Shown here: positions 1-11,300 of the stretch, in pieces
How the letters are laid out: each line of letters begins with the position of its first letter
Numbering within the stretch: the stretch's first letter is position 1
Source: Liolophura sinensis
Lineage: Eukaryota; Mollusca; Polyplacophora; Chitonida; Chitonidae
Assembly (NCBI RefSeq): GCF_032854445.1
Contig: NC_088304.1
Coordinates: 11,297,704 to 11,357,703 of the forward strand
DNA length: 60,000 bases
Direction of reading: 5' to 3'
The notes under the pieces: generated by a model
What the model was told of the DNA's origin: nothing
Database searches by the model: none
What the model saw: the letters and a program-made list of their open reading frames with translations, nothing else
Made by a program: the position numbers and the translations under genes

Positions 1-182
1 TAAGCCGACCCGCCCGAGCCATTATACTGATACAGGCCAACCAGTCGTTGCACTATCCCCTTCATGCTGAACGCCAGGCGAGGAAGTTACAACTTCCTCT
101 TTTAAAGTCTTAGGTGTGACTCGATCAAGGATTGATCCTGGATCTACCGGTCCCGAAGCGGACGCTCTACCAACTAGTTCAT
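1..182 (-). mobile_element. tRNA-derived SINE, family B, cut by the window edge
   Basis: Read on the - strand, the right end has a tRNA-like head (TAGTTGGTAGAGCGTCCGC as box A region, CAGGATCAATCC as box B), followed by GAGTCACACCTAAGAC and CAGTATAATGGCTCGGGCGG. The same body occurs at 32730-33048 and 42835-43132. The 3' part lies outside the window. Confidence 0.75.
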
Positions 183-812
183 ATTGAAAAATGTAAAATA
201 CTGAAAATAGGGGCCTGCAAGTTGCAATTGTTTAAGCATTTCCATTGGCAGTTACCGATCGAATTGTTACGCGAAAGCTTTTTCTAAGGTTTTTTTTATC
301 ATATGAGAAGAAAATCACATTTAGGCCTAATTGTAGGCCTAAGTGCAGAGTAGAAATATAGGCCTACAGACCAAGTATCAAATCTGAGTCTTGGCCTTAC
401 ACATGTAGACCCAGCATATCTCTCTACTCTTTCTTTTTTTTTTTGTTTATCTTTTTTCTTTTTATTTTATTTTACTTTTTTCTTTGTGTCATCTGTACCA
501 TTCACTTCCCAGATTCCACAGAAATACATGTAAACAAACCATGTGCTCAAAAGGATATTTAATTAAGGGAGATAACTTTGCACTAACTCCACGTGGGTTG
601 CAGGGAGCATGCATTGATTTCTGTGCGGCACAAGTTATACAATTATTACTGTATTTCTGTAGCGTGATCTTAATGAAGCTTATATTGACTCCGCTTTCAT
701 ATTAAGAAATAATGTATTTTTCTCCGTTATAATCAGGTATTTGGCAATGTATGTCTAACTTTCACCGAAAATCTACATGTACTGATGAGGTTAGAAACGT
801 TGCACAACCAAA
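183..812. other. 5' flank of GCN1, no other gene seen
   Basis: AT-rich sequence with a T-rich tract near 425-485. It presumably contains the GCN1 promoter and 5' UTR. I see no TATA box at a convincing position and no second divergent gene. Short open frames here have no recognisable features. Confidence 0.5.
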
Positions 813-819
813 ATGGCGG
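809..819 (+). promoter_or_regulatory. YY1-like motif overlapping the start codon
   Basis: CAAAATGGCGG covers the initiator ATG and matches the YY1 consensus core (CAANATGGCGG). In metazoan housekeeping genes YY1 sites often sit just downstream of the transcription start and overlap the first codon. It also gives a good Kozak context. The match is seen; the function is inferred. Confidence 0.4.
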
Positions 820-2373
820 AACATGTGGCTCCATCGGTAAGTATGCGTGGCTCTAAGACTTCAGCATGTTGCTTCCATGAATGAAATTTCTAGACCTTAA
901 TTAGAGGCTGTCTTGTATTGCAGCTGGCTGACAGTTTGAAAGAATTCGCCCAAAAGATCACATCACCCAGTGTGAAAGAGCGACAGCAGATAATCCAACA
1001 ACTCACGCGATGTGTTGGGAAATCAGGTATGTTGTCATGAACACTACAACAACAACAGTAGGAATATTTGACGTTTTATCTTTTGGTTTCACTTTCTTAA
1101 AACCCTTAAGATGGGTCCGTTCAATGACAAATATAACAGCATATTTAGTGAAATATTTTGTCGTTTTAGGTTTTTAAATTATACAGTGTCGTTTTCGTCA
1201 GTAATCAATAGGAAAGACACTTCCGATTAGCCGGCGGTTGTCGAAGTTTGTATAGGCTAATGTTTGCAACTCCAATAACCACGTTCTGCAGTGTCAGTTT
1301 TATCAGCATCGCTCTGAAAGTGACACATTTGTCAGGATTAACATTCTATTTGATCTGTAGGCCTACTACTACATATTTGTCGTATTTTCTTCCGTGTACA
1401 TGCAGGTGGGTGGCATTATACTGGTACCATACTGTTTTTGGTTTATATAAATTTTATTTTCTCAGAAGTATACTCTGTTCTGTATAATTTATGAGTGATT
1501 CAAATGGTTTGGGCCCATAGTGATTTTGATTAACTGTTCTGTTAGTATCAGTTTACCAACATGCTTTAATTAGCGATTTTACATTTCATTTCAGATTTAC
1601 CAGAAAAGACTATTCAAGGAATAGTCAAGTATTTGTTGCTAACCCCTGGACGTTACCACGACAACCGTTCACGACACTATGTACTGGAATTGACACAAAC
1701 GTTGTCGACAGCTTATCCCCAACAGACACTTAAGTCCTTAGTTACAGTGGTAACACCATGGGCAGAGCTGCAAAGCAGGTTGATTCCTTTGTAAGTAAAT
1801 GTGCTTATCAGATGTAAATATTACAAAGATTAAAGTTTCTAAAATGCCGAGATCTGATAATAAATGGGTACATCTTGCCAGAGGTCTCGACATGACAAAA
1901 GAAATATATTTTCATATCATTCCCCTCATTTTGTGCACTTTTGGTACAAATATCAAATAACCAGGGTTATCTGATATTTCATTTCTTTCGTAGTGTAGGA
2001 TATAATTTCACAACGCAGCTCTACTTGCAATAAACTTAGCAGCCCTAAAAGCTGAAGTATAAAGGGCAATGAGGAGGTAATTTTTATTTCAGAGCAGAAT
2101 GTTATGTGTTTAACATAATCATCATCAACTAAATGTGTTTATCATCAGCAAATGACTGTCTTTATCATCATCATATTCAACTCCATGTGTTTATCATAAG
2201 TTCATTGTGTTTATCGTCATCATCATCTCAGTGCAAAATTGATCCTTTTATCTTTCCTGTCTATCAGCCGAGGATCTTCTGGTGCAGCTCTGTATGTGCT
2301 TACCTGGACCTGTCTGGCCAGTCAGAAGGCTCTGAAACAAGGGGATTGTCCAGCAGGAATTCTCAAACAGCTG
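813..2373 (+). CDS. GCN1: GCN1 exons 1-4 (N-terminal HEAT region)
   Basis: Exons: 813-836, 924-1026, 1595-1790, 2268-2373. Residues about 1-143. Exon 1 codes only eight residues (MAEHVAPS). Exon 2 has the family motif SVKERQQII (human SVKERREIL). Exon 3 encodes the first helices ([20 protein letters not shown]). Exon 4 reads [14 protein letters not shown], matching human SSGSAALLALTWTCL. Phases are 0, 1, 2, then 0. The exon 4 donor (GTGAGT) is followed 22 bp later by a 23-C homopolymer. The exon 3 to 4 junction is shorter than the human linker here, which carries an additional Ser/Gly-rich stretch. Confidence 0.93.
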
Positions 2374-5300
2374 GTGAGTACAAACAGGATTGTCGCCCCC
2401 CCCCCCCCCCCCCCCCCCACTCCCCTCTTCCCATGTCAGTAGGAAGTGGGGCAACCCAACATGTAAATGCTCTCCTTGCAACTCCGTGAAGGGATGATTG
2501 GGTTTTGGCCTTCATCACTTAAAGTATTGCATTTTGCCTCAACTTCCAATTCGGGAAATTGTAAGTGCCTGCACCAGAAGTAAAATTAATGACTATTACT
2601 GTCTCTAACATTGCACCTGTTTGGGTGAAATTTTATGCCATGCACAACACAGCCACTGTGATCAGTTGGTTGAAAATACATGTATGTAAGCAAACAATTG
2701 GCTAACATCGACAGTTCACTATCCCTTGACCACTGAGGTAGTCAGGAACATGAAGTGTGTTTGAATCCAGCTTTCTTCTTTTTAGCTGCGGCTTTAAGTG
2801 AGGATGTTTGGTAGGTGCCTGCTGGAGGCTGGCAGTTTACTCTTGGGACTCCTTGGGGTTTTCTTGACCTGTAACCGTGACTGCTGTTGTACAAGTGAAA
2901 ATTTCTTGAACTTGACGTCAAATACTTATCAAATAAAGGAATTGATCACTTTCGTTCGCTTTCAGTCATGCATTCATTGTAATGTTTGAATTGGTTTTTT
3001 AACCATATGGCTGGTGATGGCAGAAGTTCCTACTCCTAAAACAGCTTTTAATGTGAAAATATGAGTTACTTAAGATTTAGCCTCTAAATAAATGTAACAC
3101 GAGAAGGCCTGCAAGCAGCCTACAGATGGCTGTGGGTTTCTGTGCAGGTCACCATCATATAAGTGCAATATTCTTGAGTAATGCAATCACGTCAATCAAA
3201 TAAATGAATAATTAGGTAAATGTGATAAGAAAACAACTGCTGTGACATCAGAGCACCACGGACAGTATAGGTCAGGGCTTTCATTATCTATTTGAGGAGA
3301 AGGCTACCCTAGAAAAGTAGCCAACTACCTGACAGAGAAGTAAATGAGGTACAGTAGGAGCGCTGGTCAAAGTAAGCAGCTAAACTACCTTCTGATACTA
3401 ACCAAGTGTTACAAGAAATTTCCCTTTAGTCTAGTGGTAGAAGCATGGACTCCAAACCCAGAGGTACGTGGGAAGGTCTGTCAGCAACCTACAAATGGGC
3501 GTGGGTTTCCCTTGGGCTGTGGCCGGTTTCTTCCCACCCTAATGCTGGCCGCCGTCGTATAAGTGAAATATTCTTAAGTACGGCGTAAAACACCAATCAG
3601 ATAAATAAATAAATCCAAACCCATAGATCATTGGTTTAAATCCTCAGCTTGTAAGCTACATCACACAAGTAAAGCCCATCTCTTTAGCTCAAATATTTGA
3701 ATTTATTCAATTTGATTTTGAAAAATGTAAAGATATGAGTAGAATTACTCTTAAGTATAAACTGGATACTAATGACGTGATCGATGAACATACTAGAAAC
3801 ACAGATCAGCTTAATACTTCAATTCAGGACTGATCGCTGGCTCTTTACAAAAACTGCAGTTTTAATGCCATTTTTATGCCCCAAGATGGAAGCTGATCAG
3901 TTTTTTTTGTAGTTTTATATGTTAGACCACATCATTTCTATGTACATGTATTAAGAAATAAAAACAAAGCGTTTCTTGTATCCTTTCAGCCAATGTGTAA
4001 TTTTTTCCCCTGCAGATAAACCTTCAGTGTTTGTTGGTGGGAGCTGCGCTTGCGGCTCAGATCCCTGTCATCATGGCATCTGCGTATAGGAAAATGGCTG
4101 TCCTGTGGAAGAATGTAAGTGCGAACAGAATTCAGAGTGATATTCAGGCATGAGACGAATAGAACACATTTAATCGTGGGAGCCTCTTCATAAATAATTT
4201 GTGCTAAAATCCAAAACTTCAACCCACCTTCCCGAACAAAATGTTTGAAGCTGGACTCGTAAAGATGGTTGAAATTAGACTACTGGAGCATGAAATCTGC
4301 TATCAAATTTTATAGATTTAATGCATATATTTAAGAGGTTTAAACTTGCTTACAATTTTAGGTTAAAGCCTAATCGCTTATTGAAATGAGTCCCTATCTG
4401 GTAAGGAAGGTGTGTAAAGTTCGTCTTTAAAGTTCTTTATTTCTTCAAAAAAACCCGATTCTTACCTGTATATATTTTATCACCTCAGTTTCAACCAAAC
4501 TGACTTCTATTGTGTAAAGTGAAAAATTTTTGATTTTGGCCTTAATCATGAATCAAATAAATAAACAGGTAAGTAATGTAGCAGTATTATCTGCATGAAA
4601 TAGTATATACGCAAAAAATGCTTTCAACTTTGTGTAGGCCCCCGGCTGTGTGAAGGAGTATAGTGATGTGATAACATCAGGGGATTCCCCACCGCACCAC
4701 CTCTGTATGATCAGCCTTCTGCTGAAGTTCCTATCCTCCAATAAGAGGAATGATGAGATACAGAGTATGAAGGTATGTAAATCTTAAACAACATAATTAT
4801 TATGAAAAAACAGTGCAGTGTTTCAGACAGGTAAAATCGATGTCCTTGTGTTCTTAGAAAATGTTCAGATTTGTTTATTTATTTATTTATTTGATTAGTG
4901 TTTTACGCCGTACTAAAGAATATTTCACTTACACAACGGTGGCCAGCATTATGGTGGGAGGAGACCGGGCAGAGCCCTGGGGAAACACGTGACCATCCGC
5001 AGGTTGCTGGCAGACCTTCCCATATACGTCCGGAGAGGAAGCCAGCATGAGCTGGACTTGAACTCACAGCGACCTCATTGGTGAGCGGCTTCTGGGTCAT
5101 TACGCGAGCTGACCGACTGAGCCACGGAGGCCCCCGTTCAGATTTATAAGTAATTCCACATGGTAATATACTGGAACGTCGGCTTATACAATAATGAGTC
5201 TACACGCCGTATGTAGATTCCTGCTGATCTTGCTGTTGTTTGGGCCTCGGGGACAATATTGAATATGCGGTTGAGGTAACCCATTAAACACCTGTACAGG

Positions 5301-8300
5301 GTGTCCCTGAAGTCGCGCACCATCCAGGTTGAGGTTGAATGCTTGGGCTACAGAGCGGTGTGTTGCCCCATCTCTTCCAAGCATAAAAACTGATTCAACT
5401 CTTTCTTGTACTGTTAGTTTATTAGCCATAATTAACTCTGAAAGAGAGAAAAAAATTTAAAATGGGTATTAAATCTGAAACACAGAAAAAATAATGAAAA
5501 TCAGGATGGTGCACGACTTCTGGGACACCCGGTATAATGAATAAACAGTGTTATACTTTGCTCTCCTAATTATTTCTGTGGACATTGTTGTGGGAATTTC
5601 TAAATTTCTTCCTTTGAAATTAGCGAATATCCCTACATGTATGCTTCCTTTGTTTGTAGGGAAAGTGTTTAGATTTGTACCTTAAGCAAGTGATTGGGGC
5701 CAGAGCAGCTACACAACCCCACATCCTGGTAAGTACATTTCAGATGTGTAGCGAGAAGGTCTTGGTCTAGTGCTTACCTTTCTGCCCATTCGTCACACAA
5801 GGTACAAGTTCAAACCCTTCCTTGGACAGGGAATTTTGTAGATGCTCCCACTCTCACTGTCAGCCTATTTGTGCACTGCATAAAACATTAAATGTAGTCG
5901 AAGACTTCTTGTCTTTTACCAGTATGGCAGGGTGCACATTATTGTAGGGTGCACATTATCGTAGGCAGGGGGCGCATTATTGTAAGCAGGGTGCACATTA
6001 TTGTAAGCATGGTGTACATTATTGTAAGCAGGGTGCACATTATTGTAAGCAGGATGCACATTATTGTAAGCATGGTGCACATTATTGTAAGCAGGATGCA
6101 CATTATTGTAAGCATGGTGTACATTATTGTAAGCAGGGTGCACATTATTGTAAGCAGGATGCACATTATTGTAAGCATGGTGCACATTATTGTAAGCATG
6201 GTGCACATTATTGTAAGCATGGTGCACATTATTGTAGGGTGCACATTATACTAAGTAGCAGGCCTCCACATAAGAGGTGATCGAACCGGCCAACTGCCTG
6301 TCAATCTCCTAAACGTAGATTCAGTTGAACGAGTTCTCGATCACCATGGAAACTCAAGGGTAATGATAATTTCACGTGTTGGCAAGTACTGCATGTGCTA
6401 TCAGTAGGTCGCAAATAGCTAAATTTATTTTATGTACAGGAAAAAAAAAAATCGTTTAAATAGAAAACGAACTGATCACCGATGTTGGTAAAATGAAAAT
6501 GGCTGCTGGCGTCAGGGAGCAAAGACTACTTATATTTAATGTTACCTGTGATCGGCTCAGCAAAAATTGCGTGACCAATGAAATATTTCATTTCATAATC
6601 CCAAATAAATGCTCACACCTCGGAGGAGTTTATGGACGCACATGGTTTGAAAAATGACTTCAGTTTTAAAATCAATCAAAGTATGTTGTTAAAATCAGTA
6701 CCTATGTATGAAAATTGTCTGTATGAGTTTTCTTTCAAACGCAGTCAAACCTGATTCTTAAAATGAAGAAAACATATAGCTTGCACATTGGGGCCCATTA
6801 TCTTTACACGACAACGTGGATATACATACCATGAAATATAGCCATTGACACAAAACCTCTGTAATCAGTTTGTGAAGCTAACGTGTGGGTTTGGGGTTCC
6901 CATGCACCTTTCCAGAGGGTGACGTTCTGTGGATTACAGATAAGCCGGCGAAAAGAACACACAATACAAGATTGGACAAACTGTGTAAGCTTATGGTGAT
7001 CATTTGAGGGGATCGATTGATGGGGTAGAGGTGATTAGAATTTTGGATCTCTTGGCTGAAAATCCAGGAGAACGATCTTCCAATCCCCACGTTCATCTGT
7101 ATGTCGAGACCTGAAGTAGGATATTTTGTGGGCAGGGCCACATTATCGTAGGCAGGGCCACATTATCGTAGGCAGGGTGTACACTATCGTAGGCAGGGTG
7201 CACACTATGGTAGGCAGGGTGCACATTATCGAAGGCAGGGTGCACATTATTGAAGACAGAGTGTACATTATGGTCCATTGTCATAGGCAGGGTGTACATT
7301 ACCATAGGCAGAGTGCTCATTATTGTAGGCAGAGTGCACATTATTGTAGGCATTACTGTGAACAGGGTCCACCTTACGTTTAACAGAGTCCACATTACTG
7401 TGAATAGAGTGCATCACCTTCCCATAGATTTATATCACACGCGAAGTTATGAATATTCCCTTGGGTTACTTATTTCAGGAGAGTTCCAAGGATCTTTTGA
7501 AGCATGTGTCCCATCAGGAGTTCAAAGAGAAAATTTTACCTGCCGCTCAGAAAGCCATGCTGCGGAACCCCGAGATTATTCTCACAGGTAAATTTAGAAT
7601 TAGCATAAACACGTAAAATTTGTGCGTTGAAACTTTATTAAGTTTGCTATCCTTTGGTTCATCTTTACCTTCGTTGTAGCAGGTTTGAAAATGTCTGAAT
7701 TCAGTTACCATTGTCTCACATGTGATATCAGATAGAGAAGCTGGTTAGAGTGGTTAGATTTGAGCGATTGGTGTTTAACACCAAGCTCAAGAATATTTCA
7801 TTTTATGATGGATGATGGCTATATAGGTGGAAGGAAGAAATCAGTGTGTTAAGGAAACCACTGAACTTGCAAAGTACCCAACAAACCTCCTGACTTAAAG
7901 CTACAGGTGAAACGTTGAGAGCTGAATTTGAACATGCAACATCATTGGTCGAAATCTGAGAGTCACAGCGATTGTAAAATTTGATCATATGTCCAAAATG
8001 AAAACTGACCTCTCTAAGAATAAAAGTTAAATATAGGTGTTGAAGACAGCACTTCAGGGGATCGACTCTGCATACGCTCTGCACAAATTGTATAGTGAAT
8101 AGTAGGTATAAAAAAGAAGAAAAAAAAACACGAAGAAAATGGAAAGGAATGTTCACAGGATTTGAATCCGAGACTGCCAAGCATCATTTACAATGGGCCT
8201 CGTACTGAAGATTAGCAAGGAGATTAGGCGTCTTTGATTTTCTGCTCATAACTGAGAACAAAAGGTAGAAATAATACATTGTTGCCAAGTTGATGCCCGT

Positions 8301-11300
8301 TCCCACAGTAAATTGCAGTGACAGGCTTCATGAAGTCTTGCAGATAGCTCGCAAGTTCAATTTTTGGGAAAAATTTAACTATTTCTGAAATTTTACTTTG
8401 GCGATTATGAGAAAACCACAACTCAAAGGGGAATAATTCTTTGAAATTCATAATTCTATGGTCGAAGTTGTCCCAGAAATGTTTTATTCTTTGGTTAATT
8501 TGTGCAGTTTTGAGAGTTAACCTACCTTTGCACTATTGTTATAGGTCTGCTAAAGCTTAATTGACATTTGCATATGTTTCATATATATATCAAGGTTTAA
8601 GCCCCACATAACTATGGTGGAATGTGCCAAATTTAGTCAATCGATTCAGTGAATCTGGATGGGAAGATTTTTAAAGTTTTTCACATAATTCATGAGACCC
8701 TGGCCAACACATTTTGGATATGCACTACTTCACAAAATTATGGGTCAATAAAAATAATACTGACAATTTCAAGAGGGTAACTACCCATGTACTTTCAGCT
8801 ATTACAGCCTTGGTTGCTGGGGTTACCATTGATCTTAGCCAATATGCTCTGGACATTGGAAAGTTTCTTGCAAGTAAGTAAATGAACCTTTAGATGTCTT
8901 TAGATTTGCTTGGCTTTTGTTTATGTAGTACAGTCTGATCACTTGTCATCCTGCTCGGCTTTCTAGACCACTGTACGTGTAGAATGGGCTGAGGTTGGCC
9001 AGACGATCTGATCTGATGGTCTGGCCCTCCATTTTCGATAGTCAAATCCTTGGTGTGTGATGGCCTGACCCTCTGCATATGATGATTTCACCCACCGCAT
9101 ATGATGATTTGACCAACCGAATAAGAAGGCTGGACCCTCTGCACAGGATGGCTGGACCCTCTGCATATGATGGTTGGACCCTCTGCATATGATGGTTGGA
9201 CCCTCTGCATATGATGGTTGAACCCGCCACATATGAAGGCTGGACCTGCCACATATGAAGGCTGGACCCTCCGTATATGATGGTTGGACCCTTCGCATAT
9301 GATGGCGAGGCCTGTTGCATGATTACTGGACCCAACTATGAAGGCTGGACCCTCTGCATATGATGGTTGGACCCTGCGTATATGATGGCCAGGCCTATCG
9401 CATTATTACTGGGCCCAGCATCTATGATGGTTGGACCCTCTGCATGTGATGGCTGGACTCTGCATATGATGGTTGGGCCCTCCGCATGTGATGGCTGGAC
9501 CCTCCGCATATGATGGCTGGACCCTCCACGTATGATGGCTGGACCCTCTGCATATGATGGCTGGACCCTCTGCACATGAAGGCTAGACCCTCTGCATATG
9601 ATGGTTGGACCCTCCACATATGATGGTTGGACCCTCTGCAAATGATGGTTGGACCCTCTTCATGTGATGGCTGGACCCTCTGCATATGATGGTTGGACCT
9701 CCGTATATGAAGGATGGACCAACAAAAATGTGATGGCTGGACCCTCTGCATATGATGGCTGAACCCTCCACATATGATGGCTGGACCCTCCACATATGAT
9801 GGCTGGACCCTCTACATATGATGGCCCTCTGCATTTGATGGATGGATCCTCTGCACATGGCTGGACCCTCTTCATATGATGGCCATTGTCGCCAATTGCG
9901 AATAAAAGTTTGGATTGGCGATAAAATCAGGGAAATGGCGAAAGTGTTTGGTGACAAAATTATTTACTTGAGAATATATACTGGTTATTGAAGAGGTGGG
10001 AATTGCGACTGTGTGAAGACTCGCAAAGCACATGGCCATGTGTTGTTCTTCTCTTTTCTAACGGAAATAATGGGTTGGTGAACGTAATCACAGTTTTGTA
10101 TAAACCACGTGCGTATTTTATTTTATTTTTTAAGCAAGCTTCACATTCGTTTTTTAAATTTATTTAAAAAAGGAAACGGTAGCAGAGCTTCCACTGGAAC
10201 TCGTCATTGTCGCAAATTTAGAACGATTTTTTGATAAAATTTTGATAAAATTCGAAAATATGTGAATGATTATTGGAGATGAATTTATTTACCTAAGAAA
10301 ATGTACAAAAGTTATACACAAATTACCTGGCGAAGTTTTCCTAGCACTTTTCAGGCATGAGAGTTTTCTGTGGTTTTATGTGTAGTTTCACTATTTTTCT
10401 GATGAAAACAGTCCATTTACTTTTATTTCAAACGGCTTGATTTCAGCGAAACATTGACACCATAGTCATGCCGATTTTAATTGACAGAAATCTACAAAGA
10501 GGGTTCAGCATTCTTGGAAGTTGACTTACATTATATAACGCTTGAAAATTATTTTTGTTAACTAATGAACGAGAATCATAGCATTTTTGGGGATACCTTT
10601 CATAGCCAAATCTAAAGAAAAAAATTTAAATTAAAAGAAAGAACTATTAAGGGAAATGATGTAGGTAGTGTTAGACATATAAATGAAGCTACCTCCCTTG
10701 AGAAATTTAACCCCTCCACCCTTGAACTAAATTTATAAATTTATTTTGTAACAAATTTGTCTGATAGAGGCATTTTTTATTAGGACCATGCACAGATTAA
10801 TTGAAAAAAGATTTGATTTTTTCAAAAAACAAAAGCACTTCGCAATTATTTTGAGGGCAATTGTTCTAAATGTGGCATGGGATAAACTCCAGATGTAGCT
10901 GGAAGAGACCAAACGGATTCTAGCAGCTATACCAAGGCAGATAAAAACAAATTACAGATGGAGACCACCAAGAGTTATAAATACTGCTCCCATTCAATCA
11001 GCTGAAGATCACAAAGATTAAGTCAAGGCTGCTAAGAAAGTATGGCCAAAGAAAAATTGTATTGGCTACAAAATCTGATGAGTGGCTAAAGTGGCTGGCT
11101 AAAATAAGTACTGACTCAGAGGAACCCCTGCATATATGATGGTTGGACCCTCCGTACATGATGTTTGGACCCACTGCATACGAAGGCTGGACCCTCGGTA
11201 TGTGAAGGCTGGACCCTCCATATGTGTCGGTTGGACCGTCCGTATATGATGATTGGACCCTCTGCATATGATGGTTGGACCCTCTACTTATGATGGTTGG

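Noticed and set aside
2133-2489. Open frame with proline run around exon 4
   Set aside because: The proline run is the intronic C homopolymer; the real exon 4 uses another frame and stops at the 2373 donor.
5916-6254. About 100-codon open frames on both strands with seven-residue periods
   Set aside because: By-product of the 21-bp minisatellite.
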